From Anaerolineales bacterium (GTDB taxonomy: Bacteria > Chloroflexota > Anaerolineae > Anaerolineales > Villigracilaceae), in the NCBI GenBank assembly GCA_016934715.1, contig JAFGSI010000026.1:1-64000 (forward strand): a stretch of 64,000 bases of DNA, in the 5' to 3' direction. Position 1 is the first letter of the stretch. Every line of letters starts with the position of its first letter. A program made the translations under genes and the position numbers. Below the pieces are notes generated by a model. The model did not search any database. It worked only from the letters and a program-made list of their open reading frames with translations, and was not told the DNA's origin. This document shows, one piece after another, positions 25,290-32,964 of the stretch.

Positions 25290-26816
25290 ATGACCGAGAA
25301 CAATATCGTGCTGGAAGCCAGGGGCATCACCAAGCAATTCCCCGGTGTGCTGGCCAACGACCAGGTCGACTTCGACCTGCGCAACGGCGAAATACACGCC
25401 CTGCTCGGTGAGAACGGCGCTGGCAAGACCACGCTCATGAACATCCTCTATGGCCTGTATCATCAGGACGCTGGAGAAGTGTTTCTCAATGGTCAGCCAA
25501 TCGAGATCCACTCATCACGAGATTCCATCAAGGCCGGCATCGGCATGGTCCACCAGCACTTCATGCTGGTCCCGGTCTTCAGCGTGGCCGAGAACATCAT
25601 GCTTGGTGACGAGATCACCCGCCTGGGCATGATCCTGGATGAGAAAGCGGTCGCCAAACGGGTGCTGGAGTTGTCCCGCCAGTATGGCCTGGACGTGGAC
25701 CCGCAAGCCCTGGTCGGGCAGCTGCCGGTCGGCGTGCAGCAACGGGTTGAGATCATCAAGACCCTCTACCGGGACGCCAGCATCCTGATCCTCGACGAAC
25801 CGACCGCTGTCCTGACCCCCCAGGAGGCCGAGGACCTGTTTCGGATCATGCACGAACTGACCGAACGCGGGGTTTCGATCATCTTCATCACCCACAAGCT
25901 CAAGGAAGTGCTGGCTATCGCCGACCGGATCACGGTCATGCGGGCCGGCAAGGTCATAGGCACAGTCACCCCCAAGGAGACGAGCGAGCAGAAACTGGCC
26001 ACCATGATGGTCGGCCGGGATGTCATCCTGACGGTGGACAAGGGCCTATCCCAACCCGGCGAAGAGGTCCTCAAGGTGGATCGGCTGAAGGTCCACGATT
26101 TCCGCGGCCTGGAGGTTGTGCGGGAGGTCTCGTTCGAGGTCCGGGCCGGAGAGGTGCTGGGCATCGCCGGCGTGCAGGGCAACGGCCAGACCGAACTGGT
26201 CGAGGCGCTGACCGGCCTGCGGCCGACCGCCAGCGGCCGGATGCTGTTCGCCGGCAAGGACCTGACCGGCAAGCCGCCGCGTCCGCTCACCGAGACCGGC
26301 ATGGCCCACGTGCCCGAGGATCGCCAGCGTCACGGCCTGGTGCTGAATTTCTCCGTGGCCGACAACATGGTCCTGAACACCTATTACCGCCCACCCTTCG
26401 CCAGATTCGGCGTCATGCAACCCGAGGCCATCGATGCCAACGCTCGAAACCTGGTGAAGGAATTCGACGTGCGTACGCCCTCGCCGTTCGTGGCGGTCAG
26501 CAAACTTTCAGGCGGCAATCAGCAGAAGGTCATCGTGGCGCGCGAACTCAGCCACGGCGTCAAACTGCTGCTGGCCAACCAGCCGACCCGTGGTCTGGAC
26601 GTCGGCTCGATTGAGTACATCCACCAGGAGATCGTCGCCATGCGCGACCGCGGAGTGGGTGTATTGCTGGTCTCGGCCGAACTGGACGAGATCATGGCCC
26701 TCTCCGACCGCATCGCGGTGATGTATCACGGTCAGATCGTGACCACAGTCGACGCCAAGAAGGTTACCCGCGAACAACTCGGCCTGTGGATGGCCGGCGC
26801 GCGCCCCGAAGAATAG
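25290..26816 (+). CDS. BMP-system ABC transporter ATP-binding protein (two ABC domains)
   Basis: A 508-residue fused ATPase of the sugar/nucleoside import type. Domain 1 has Walker A GENGAGKTT (40-48), a degenerate signature LPVGVQQRVEI and Walker B ILILDEPTAVL. Domain 2 (about 250-508) has a degenerate Walker A, GVQGNGQTE, a good signature LSGGNQQKVIVARELS, and LLLANQPTRGLDVGS in place of Walker B. This asymmetric pairing is normal for the RbsA/NupO family. It ends the operon, with a GC-rich hairpin 22 nt after the stop. Confidence 0.96.
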   Translation: MTENNIVLEARGITKQFPGVLANDQVDFDLRNGEIHALLGENGAGKTTLMNILYGLYHQDAGEVFLNGQPIEIHSSRDSIKAGIGMVHQHFMLVPVFSVAENIMLGDEITRLGMILDEKAVAKRVLELSRQYGLDVDPQALVGQLPVGVQQRVEIIKTLYRDASILILDEPTAVLTPQEAEDLFRIMHELTERGVSIIFITHKLKEVLAIADRITVMRAGKVIGTVTPKETSEQKLATMMVGRDVILTVDKGLSQPGEEVLKVDRLKVHDFRGLEVVREVSFEVRAGEVLGIAGVQGNGQTELVEALTGLRPTASGRMLFAGKDLTGKPPRPLTETGMAHVPEDRQRHGLVLNFSVADNMVLNTYYRPPFARFGVMQPEAIDANARNLVKEFDVRTPSPFVAVSKLSGGNQQKVIVARELSHGVKLLLANQPTRGLDVGSIEYIHQEIVAMRDRGVGVLLVSAELDEIMALSDRIAVMYHGQIVTTVDAKKVTREQLGLWMAGARPEE

Positions 26817-26837
26817 CTCTCCGCTTGCCCGTTTTCG

Positions 26838-26861
26838 GGGGGCGGCCGGATGGCCGCCCCC
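26838..26861 (+). terminator. Terminator of the BMP transporter operon
   Basis: Arms GGGGGCGGCC (26838-26847) and GGCCGCCCCC (26852-26861) with a GGAT loop. The tail, AGGTTTCTTTTC, is T-rich but interrupted. Confidence 0.7.
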
Positions 26862-26874
26862 AGGTTTCTTTTCA

Positions 26875-27190
26875 ATGGATCCCGCTCTTTCCCGCCGGGG
26901 CCCTTTTTTTGAATGCCCGGTTGGCTGCGGGTCCGGCAGCACCCGTCTATCTCCCCTGCCATCCTCACCCGGATCCTGGGGAACATCCTGCTACTTGGCA
27001 GCCATCCAACTCCTGACGGCCAGGGTCGGACCCGCACGGAAGCCCGAGTCGCTCAACCTGGGAGCAGACCCGGTCTACGCAGCAATCGGGGTCGCACGGG
27101 CCTCGGCCCGGCATCGAAGGCGAAGACAGTCGACCACGAAATGCGAAAAACCAGGCCACGAGCAATGCGTGCGCCAACAAAAGACAGCGG
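26875..27190. other. About 320 bp without a recognisable gene
   Basis: Between the transporter terminator and the next promoter no convincing frame, tRNA-like cloverleaf or repeat is visible. A GGGGCCC followed by T7 occurs near 26907-26918. The base composition is as GC-rich as coding sequence, so it might be a decayed gene. Confidence 0.4.
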
Positions 27191-27197
27191 GGTTTGA

Positions 27198-27203
27198 TAT
27201 AAT
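27198..27203 (+). promoter_or_regulatory. -10 element of the NBR1-like lipoprotein gene
   Basis: TATAAT, 35 nt before the ATG at 27239. A GGAGG ribosome-binding site lies at 27229-27233. No clear -35 hexamer. Confidence 0.5.
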
Positions 27204-27238
27204 GGACTGTATCTTCGATTCTAGTTATGGAGGTCGCG

Positions 27239-27928
27239 ATGAAACAACCGATGAGACTCCTCAGTATGCTGGCAGGCGCTGTCCTGTTGCTCCTGACAGC
27301 CTGTGGTGGGGGCACGGAGACCACCGCAGATCCTGGCGCCTTCTACACCCAGGCTGTGGAAACCGCTTACGCCCAATTGACCCAGACGGCACAGGCCCAG
27401 CCACCGATCCCCACAGTGACTCCGGAACCTTCTCCCACGGCTACGCTCGACCCCGATGCAACAAATGACGATGCGCCAGCCGCCACCCGCGACCCGAATG
27501 CCACTGCGGGACCCACAGCCACCCCGGTCACCCCGATCGGGCTGCGGCCGACGGCTACCACGCAATCCTGCGATAACTATCTGTTCCTGGGCGACGTCAC
27601 CATCCCCGATGGCACCATCATGGACCCGGGCGTCTGGATGGATAAGACCTGGGAAATCCAGAACGCGGGCCCCTGCAACTGGAATTCCAATTATGAGCTG
27701 GTCTATGCCTATGGAAATGTCGATGCCTGGGCTGCGACTCTGCCCGTTGGTCTCGCCTTCGATGTACCCTGGGGCGACACCATCCAGATCACCGTTTCCC
27801 TGGAAGTGCCCACCGAGCCAGGAAACTACTTCGCCGCCTTTGTTTTACGCAACGACCAGGGCATCAACTTCGGGATCACCCTGCCCCTGACCGTCTCGAT
27901 TGTCGTTCCTGGAACCCCCGAACCGTAA
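27239..27928 (+). CDS. Lipoprotein with NBR1-type Ig-like domain
   Basis: 229 residues. The signal peptide ends in L-T-A-C (Cys22), then a region with TQTAQAQ and a long Thr/Pro/Ala linker (about 55-105). The C-terminal domain (about 110-225) begins SCDNYLFLGDVTIPDGTIM and contains DKTWEIQNAGPCNWNSNYELVYAYG and a late NYFAAFVLRNDQGINFG; this is the pattern of the NBR1 Ig-like (four-Trp) domain widespread in Chloroflexota surface proteins. Start chosen at 27239 because GGAGG lies 5 nt before it. queG begins 2 nt after the stop, so they share a transcript although their functions look unrelated. Confidence 0.88.
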   Translation: MKQPMRLLSMLAGAVLLLLTACGGGTETTADPGAFYTQAVETAYAQLTQTAQAQPPIPTVTPEPSPTATLDPDATNDDAPAATRDPNATAGPTATPVTPIGLRPTATTQSCDNYLFLGDVTIPDGTIMDPGVWMDKTWEIQNAGPCNWNSNYELVYAYGNVDAWAATLPVGLAFDVPWGDTIQITVSLEVPTEPGNYFAAFVLRNDQGINFGITLPLTVSIVVPGTPEP

Positions 27929-27930
27929 TC

Positions 27931-28989
27931 GTGCCCGAAACGCTCATCCAGGCGATCAAGGCAGAAGCCGCCCGCCAGGGATTTGTCCTGGCGGGCGTTA
28001 CCACTCCCGATCCGCCGCCTCACTGGAATACCTACCTGACCTGGCTGGTCGAGGAACGGCATGGCCAGATGGCCTACCTGGCGACCGAACGCGCTCGTCT
28101 CTGCCGCCGCGACCCATCCCGGCTGCTGCCGGACTGCCAGTCAATTCTTGTCCTTGGAATCCCCTACCCGAACCCCGGACCTGACGCGCCCGAGGCAGAC
28201 TCTGGTTCCCCACAAGGACACGTGGCGGCTTATGCCTGGGGGGAAGACTATCACCTCGTCCTGCCGGAACGCCTGAAGGCACTGGTGGCATTCATCGAAG
28301 ACCGGGTCGGGGGTCCCGTGGCGAACCGCTGGTACACCGATACGGGTCCTCTGCTCGAGCGCGACCTGGCCCAGCGCGCCGGCCTGGGCTGGATCGGCAA
28401 GAACACCTGCCTCATCAACCCCGCCATCGGCTCCTGCTTCTTCCTGGCCGAGATCCTGCTTGCCCTGGACCTGGAGCCGGATCCGCCCTTTCCGGCCGAC
28501 CGCTGCGGGACGTGCACCCGCTGCATCGATGCCTGTCCCACCGGCTGCATCCTGCCCGACCGCACGATCGATGCCCGGCACTGCATCTCCTACCTGACGA
28601 TCGAGAACAAGGGGCGGATCCCGCCTGAGCTGCGCCCCTCGATCGGCACCTGGGTCTTTGGCTGCGACATCTGCCAGATGGTCTGCCCGTGGAATCGCTT
28701 CGCCATCCGGCAGGCCGATCCGGCTTTTGCGCCCCGGCCTGAGGTCGCCCACCCCACCCTGGCAGTTGATATGACCCTCACGCCGCAGGACTTCAATCGC
28801 AAGTTCAGAAACAGCCCGATCCAGCGCGCCAAACGACGCGGCTACCTGCGCAATGTGGCGCTGGCCCTCGGAAATTCACGCCCTGACAACATCCTCCCCG
28901 CCCTCGCCAACGCCCTGCAGGACAAAGAGCCTCTGGTACGTGAAAGCGCGGCCTGGGCCTTGGAAAACCAGAACACCTGCAAAAAATGA
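27931..28989 (+). CDS. queG: Epoxyqueuosine reductase
   Basis: A 352-residue cobalamin-dependent iron-sulfur enzyme that makes the last step of queuosine synthesis in tRNA. The GTG start follows the previous gene by 2 nt. Motifs are YTDTGPLLERDLAQRAGLGW (with the catalytic Asp) and GWIGKNTCLINP, the first cluster CGTCTRCIDACPTGCI, and the second region CDICQMVCPWN. A HEAT-like tail (residues about 300-350: RNVALALGNSRPDNILPALA) matches the longer QueG form. It overlaps rdgB by 4 nt. Confidence 0.95.
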   Translation: MPETLIQAIKAEAARQGFVLAGVTTPDPPPHWNTYLTWLVEERHGQMAYLATERARLCRRDPSRLLPDCQSILVLGIPYPNPGPDAPEADSGSPQGHVAAYAWGEDYHLVLPERLKALVAFIEDRVGGPVANRWYTDTGPLLERDLAQRAGLGWIGKNTCLINPAIGSCFFLAEILLALDLEPDPPFPADRCGTCTRCIDACPTGCILPDRTIDARHCISYLTIENKGRIPPELRPSIGTWVFGCDICQMVCPWNRFAIRQADPAFAPRPEVAHPTLAVDMTLTPQDFNRKFRNSPIQRAKRRGYLRNVALALGNSRPDNILPALANALQDKEPLVRESAAWALENQNTCKK

Positions 28990-29603
28990 ACCGTCACCTG
29001 CTGATCGCCACCAACAATCCTGGCAAAGTCCGTGAAATCCAGGCTCTGCTGGCAGGCTTGGACATCAGCCTCCTGACCCCGGCCGAGATCGGCCTGAACC
29101 TGGCCGTGGTCGAGGACGGCCAGACCTACGCCGAGAATGCCTCCCGTAAGGCAATTGCCTTTGCCCAGGCCACCAGCCTGGTCGCCCTGGCTGACGACTC
29201 CGGCCTGGAAGTGGATGCCCTCGACGGCCGGCCAGGCCTGCATTCGAACCGTTTCGGACCGCAGCCGGGCAGCGAAGCCGCCCGGCGCCGTTACCTGCTG
29301 GAACAACTGGCCGGCCAGCCCAGCCCCTGGAGAGCACGCTTCCGCGCCACGGTGGCCATCGCCGGCCCGGGCAGGGAAATCCACCTTACGGAGGGTTGTT
29401 GCGAGGGCGAGATCATCCCCACCGAGAAGGGCCACAATGGATTTGGCTACGATCCGCTCTTCCTGATCCCGGCCCTGGGCCGTACCATGGCCGAATTGAC
29501 CCCGGAAGAAAAAAACCGCCTGAGCCATCGCGCCCTGGCGGTCAAAGCAGCAATTCCCCTCTTGCAGGAACTGCTTGCCATTCCGTTTACGCCCCCGGCG
29601 TAA
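28986..29603 (+). CDS. rdgB: XTP/dITP diphosphatase (RdgB/HAM1 family)
   Basis: A 205-residue housecleaning pyrophosphatase that hydrolyses non-canonical purine triphosphates. ATNNPGKVREIQALL is the substrate motif, then ADDSGLEVDALDGRPGLHSNRF and a later EGEIIPTEKGHNGFGYDPLF. A 4-nt ATGA overlap with queG indicates translational coupling. Its last codons lie inside a 16-bp palindrome shared with the convergent hydrolase gene; the protein ends IPFTPPA. Length is typical. Confidence 0.96.
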   Translation: MNRHLLIATNNPGKVREIQALLAGLDISLLTPAEIGLNLAVVEDGQTYAENASRKAIAFAQATSLVALADDSGLEVDALDGRPGLHSNRFGPQPGSEAARRRYLLEQLAGQPSPWRARFRATVAIAGPGREIHLTEGCCEGEIIPTEKGHNGFGYDPLFLIPALGRTMAELTPEEKNRLSHRALAVKAAIPLLQELLAIPFTPPA

Positions 29604-29612
29604 ACGGAATGG
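29578..29612. terminator. Palindrome spanning the 3' ends of rdgB and the hydrolase gene
   Basis: Perfect 16-bp arms CCATTCCGTTTACGCC (29578-29593) and GGCGTAAACGGAATGG (29597-29612) with a CCC loop. Both stop codons lie inside, and both genes overlap by 17 nt. It has no T-tract, but a hairpin on either strand could protect or end transcripts. Confidence 0.65.
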
Positions 29613-30363
29613 TGTTGAGGAAAAGCGACAAAATCCCCGCCAGACGGCGGGGCTGCTCGAGCATCACCATGTGCCCGGCGCCATCGATCGTCTGCAGGGC
29701 AGCGCCGGGAATCCTGGAAGCCAACTCTTCGGAGAATTGCAGAGGGGTGATCTTATCTTCCGTGCCGCACAACACCAGCGCGGGGACACGCACTTTGTGA
29801 AGGCGTTTCAGCATATCAAAACGATCACAGGCCAGCAGGTCCCCGTGGAAGACTGTCGGGCGGGTAGCGGCCATGCTGCGAGCCAGCAGATCCTTCGGGC
29901 CTGGCCCGGCCTGCGGGCCAAGGCTCCTTTCCTGCCAGGAGTTGACCATCGCCGGGTATGTGCCCGGGTTGGCAGCCTCTTCCAATGCTGCTGAGGCGAT
30001 CACCAGCGAGGCTCCAGTAGCAATCAGGGCAATGCCAACAACATGACGCGGGTGGTCGATGCCCATGGCCAGAGCAATCGCCCCCCCGAGGGAGTGACCG
30101 GCGATGACGGCCCGATGCAGGCCAACCGCCTTCATGAAACCCGCAACACGATCCGCATAATCGAAGACCGACTGCAGCCCCGGCCCCTCAGACCTGCCAT
30201 GGCCGGGGAGATCGAGCGTGTAGATCCGGCACCCGGTCATACGGCGAATTTCCGGCGGCCAGAGCTGATAGTTGCCCCCCGTGCCGTGGATCAAAACGAG
30301 CGGTGGTCGAGCGTGACCACCACCATCGTGATGGAAGTAGTACAACCCGGCAGCAACTGGCAT
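29587..30363 (-). CDS. Alpha/beta hydrolase
   Basis: A 258-residue protein of the alpha/beta-hydrolase fold. LVLIHGTGGNYQLW carries the oxyanion-hole HG, GHSLGGAIALAM holds the nucleophile Ser, LVLCGTEDKITPLQ gives the acid Asp, and DGAGHMVMLEQP the catalytic His, so the triad is complete. Likely an esterase or lactonase; the substrate is unknown. It follows the histidine kinase by 4 nt. It ends IPFTPGA, nearly the same as the unrelated RdgB end, because both are encoded by the two halves of one palindrome. Confidence 0.88.
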   Translation of the reverse strand: MPVAAGLYYFHHDGGGHARPPLVLIHGTGGNYQLWPPEIRRMTGCRIYTLDLPGHGRSEGPGLQSVFDYADRVAGFMKAVGLHRAVIAGHSLGGAIALAMGIDHPRHVVGIALIATGASLVIASAALEEAANPGTYPAMVNSWQERSLGPQAGPGPKDLLARSMAATRPTVFHGDLLACDRFDMLKRLHKVRVPALVLCGTEDKITPLQFSEELASRIPGAALQTIDGAGHMVMLEQPRRLAGILSLFLNTIPFTPGA

Positions 30364-30367
30364 GGGC

Positions 30368-32122
30368 CTATTTCGCCCTGGCGTGATGAAGGCGGTCGGC
30401 GGCCTCCTCGGTCAAGGGAATCACGACCTGGACGTTGGTCCCCTTTCCGGGGGCTGATTCGATATGCAAGAGGCCATTGACCAGTTCGGCGCGCTCGCGC
30501 AGGTTGACCATGCCCAGACTGCCGCGCTGATCGTAGGCCTGCATGACCGAATCCACATCGAAGCCCGCTCCGTCATCCTTGATCTCGAGCAGGGCCAGGT
30601 TATGCTGGAACAGGCGCAGGCCCACCCAGATCGTTGCTGCCCGGGCATGTTTGCGGGCGTTGTTGACGGCCTCCTCCACCAGGTAGAAGACCACACCCTG
30701 CTTGCCCATTTCCATATCCTTCAAGGCATTCTCATCCACATGGACGGTGACTTCCTGAGAATAGGTCTCTTTCATCTTCTCAGCCATGGCCTTCAACGCA
30801 GCAACCAACCCTTGCGACTCCAGCACCAACGGCCGCAGGGTAAACAGCATATGCCGGATTTCCTTGGAGGTGCGGCGAGCCAGGTCTTCGATCTTGATCA
30901 ATTCATCAGTAGCGCCTTCAGGGTCCTTCTGCATCATGCGGCGGGCAAGGTTGACCCGCATCGCCATGGCCGCCACCGATTGAGTCGGCCCGTCATGCAG
31001 GTCGCGGGCCAGTTTCTTGCGGGCCTCTTCCTGGACATCGATCATGCGGTCGCGCTCTTCAACCAGGTCCTGGTACAGACGGGCATTCTGCATCGCAATG
31101 ATGGCCTGACGGCCAATGATATCGAGCACTTCGCAGCGATCCTCAGCGAAATACCCTGCTTCGGGGTGACCGAAGACCAGCACACCGTAGACGCTGAATC
31201 CGCTGCGCAGCGGGAAACAGTAGATGTCGGCACAACCATGCAGGGCCACGATCCGGCTCAACTCGGGATCACGACCCACCTCGGTGACCCGGACCGCTTC
31301 GCCATCTTCAATGGCCCGCATAATGGCGCCGTCCTTCCCAGGCAGGGTCACGCGTAAGTCAGCGGAGGTCAGCCGGCGGGCTGAGACGACTTCAAGCACT
31401 TCCTCGTTCGTAAAGAGCAGCGCCGCGCTCACAATCAGATCGTCGATCTGGGTATCGGGATCAGGGGTCATCGCGCGGGCACTGAGGTCGAGGGCCGTCT
31501 CGAGGACACGCTGGTAGTTGAGGGTACCTGCCAGGGTGGAGGTCAGGTCGTAGATCGCCCGCAGGCGTTCATTCCCTACCCGCTGTTGGAGCAGCTGTGA
31601 ATCAAGATTTTCCTGCCGCGTGCGCCGCAGGTTCTCGACGACCCGTTTGCTCAAGAATCCGAACAGGATCGCCAGCAGGGCTGTCAGGCCACCGGCCACG
31701 GCTGTGAACTTCCAGACCTCCGGGAATGGTGATCGAAGGGCCACCGTGATCACCTGGGCCAGGATCACGCAGCCGCCGGCAATGAAGGCTCCCAGAAATT
31801 CGAAGTAAATCGCAGCGGTTACGATCGGGATCAGGCCAATCCAGAAGGCCGGACTCTCGAAGCCCCCCGATAACCCGAAGAAAAAGCATGCCACCAGCAG
31901 GTCGATCGTCAGGCTGATCTCCCGATGATAGCGCATGCGCCGGTTGAGACCCGCCAGGATCGTCAGGGAAATGTTCCAACTCACCAGGACAGCCAGGAGC
32001 GCAAGCGGTCTGCCCATCAACTGCCCGCCCAGAGCCAGCGCGACGATCAGCCCGAGCAGCATCAGCCAGCGCAGGGAGATGGTATACCAATCAGCAATGA
32101 AAGGGGAGTCAGCAGTCCGCAC
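30368..32122 (-). CDS. Sensor histidine kinase (GAF, HisKA_3, NarX/LiaS class)
   Basis: 584 residues. About six hydrophobic helices occupy 1-170, with GLSGGFESPAFW in one loop. A GAF domain lies at about 190-345, followed by a coiled coil (RLYQDLVEERDRMIDVQEEARKK). The dimerisation box RDLHDGPTQ contains the phospho-acceptor His376, and the ATPase domain has VEEAVNNARKHARA (N box), DDGAGFD and RGSLGMVNLRERA. The start is GTG at 32122, with a TAAAAT hexamer 6 nt upstream. No response-regulator gene adjoins it, so it is an orphan kinase here. The downstream hydrolase may be cotranscribed. Signal unknown. Confidence 0.92.
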   Translation of the reverse strand: MRTADSPFIADWYTISLRWLMLLGLIVALALGGQLMGRPLALLAVLVSWNISLTILAGLNRRMRYHREISLTIDLLVACFFFGLSGGFESPAFWIGLIPIVTAAIYFEFLGAFIAGGCVILAQVITVALRSPFPEVWKFTAVAGGLTALLAILFGFLSKRVVENLRRTRQENLDSQLLQQRVGNERLRAIYDLTSTLAGTLNYQRVLETALDLSARAMTPDPDTQIDDLIVSAALLFTNEEVLEVVSARRLTSADLRVTLPGKDGAIMRAIEDGEAVRVTEVGRDPELSRIVALHGCADIYCFPLRSGFSVYGVLVFGHPEAGYFAEDRCEVLDIIGRQAIIAMQNARLYQDLVEERDRMIDVQEEARKKLARDLHDGPTQSVAAMAMRVNLARRMMQKDPEGATDELIKIEDLARRTSKEIRHMLFTLRPLVLESQGLVAALKAMAEKMKETYSQEVTVHVDENALKDMEMGKQGVVFYLVEEAVNNARKHARAATIWVGLRLFQHNLALLEIKDDGAGFDVDSVMQAYDQRGSLGMVNLRERAELVNGLLHIESAPGKGTNVQVVIPLTEEAADRLHHARAK

Positions 32123-32128
32123 GGTATG

Positions 32129-32134
32129 ATTTTA
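32129..32134 (-). promoter_or_regulatory. -10-like element of the histidine kinase (leaderless arrangement)
   Basis: TAAAAT on the minus strand, 6 nt before the GTG at 32122. No -35 hexamer at 17 bp. Supported mainly by the same geometry at other genes. Confidence 0.4.
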
Positions 32135-32175
32135 TCCGATGTTTCCAGAATCGACATCACAAAGGTGTTACAGAC

Positions 32176-32946
32176 TCAGCCAGAAGTACGCATGCGCCAC
32201 TTGAGGCGATAGCGCCACAAGGGTCCGATCGCCTTGCGGATCAGGTACTTGACAGTGATGGGCGAGAACCAGGAACCCCCATCCCGGAAGTGGACGCGGA
32301 GCATCTCCGGCCAGCAGCGGTCGTCGGCGACGTAGGTCTTGCCGTGGGCGTGCAGACGGAAATTGGCCCACAGGCGAGGGTGGTAACGCACCGGCGCCAC
32401 GCCGGCCAGGCGGACCCACAGGTCATAGTCCATGGCAAAATAAAACGAAGGGTCGAGCGGCCCGACCTGGCGCCACAGGTCGGCGCGGAAGAAAGCCGCC
32501 TGCTGGGGGATATGCACATAGCCGCGCCGCAAGCGCGCATAATCCGTCTGGGCTGCCGGGAAACGGCCCGTGACCCTGCCAGACTCGTCAATAAAATTCG
32601 CATCCCCGTACACCAGACCGACATCGGACTGGGCCTGAAAATAAGCAACCGCCTCAGCGATGGCGCCAGGTTCGTAGGTGTCATCCGAATTCAACCAGGC
32701 CAGGATCTCTCCTTTGGCGCGCCCGAAGCCCTTGTTGATCGCATCGGTCTGGCCGCGATCATGCTCCGAAACCCACCAGGCCAGGCGGTCTGCGTACTGC
32801 TGGATGATCTCTAGACTGCCATCCGTCGAACCCCCATCCACAATGATGTACTCGATTCGGGGATAATCCTGCTCCAGGACCGAGCGGATGGTGCGCTCCA
32901 AAAAACGCGCCTGGTTATAAGAAGGGGTAACGATGGATACCAGCAT
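32176..32946 (-). CDS. GT2-family glycosyltransferase
   Basis: A 256-residue GT-A enzyme. VSIVTPSYNQARFLERTIRSVL opens the nucleotide-binding fold, IIVDGGSTDGS and AWLNSDDTYEPG (the DxD-type metal site) follow, and DRGQTDAINKGF lies between. It is very similar to the GT2 at 34564 in its first 130 residues, so the two are probably recent paralogues. The C-terminus includes YFAMDYDLWVRLAGV, typical of WcaA-like enzymes. It is the last gene of the glycan locus before the histidine kinase. Sugar donor and acceptor unknown. Confidence 0.9.
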   Translation of the reverse strand: MLVSIVTPSYNQARFLERTIRSVLEQDYPRIEYIIVDGGSTDGSLEIIQQYADRLAWWVSEHDRGQTDAINKGFGRAKGEILAWLNSDDTYEPGAIAEAVAYFQAQSDVGLVYGDANFIDESGRVTGRFPAAQTDYARLRRGYVHIPQQAAFFRADLWRQVGPLDPSFYFAMDYDLWVRLAGVAPVRYHPRLWANFRLHAHGKTYVADDRCWPEMLRVHFRDGGSWFSPITVKYLIRKAIGPLWRYRLKWRMRTSG

Positions 32947-32964
32947 GGGGCGATTACTCCTGGA

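Noticed and set aside
27018-27190. Possible tRNA or structured RNA in the gene-free stretch
   Set aside because: No T-loop GTTCRA motif, no acceptor-stem pairing and no CCA end were found.
26875-27468. Plus-strand open frame spanning the gap before the NBR1-like lipoprotein
   Set aside because: It overlaps the lipoprotein gene in another frame, has no recognisable domain and no ribosome-binding site.
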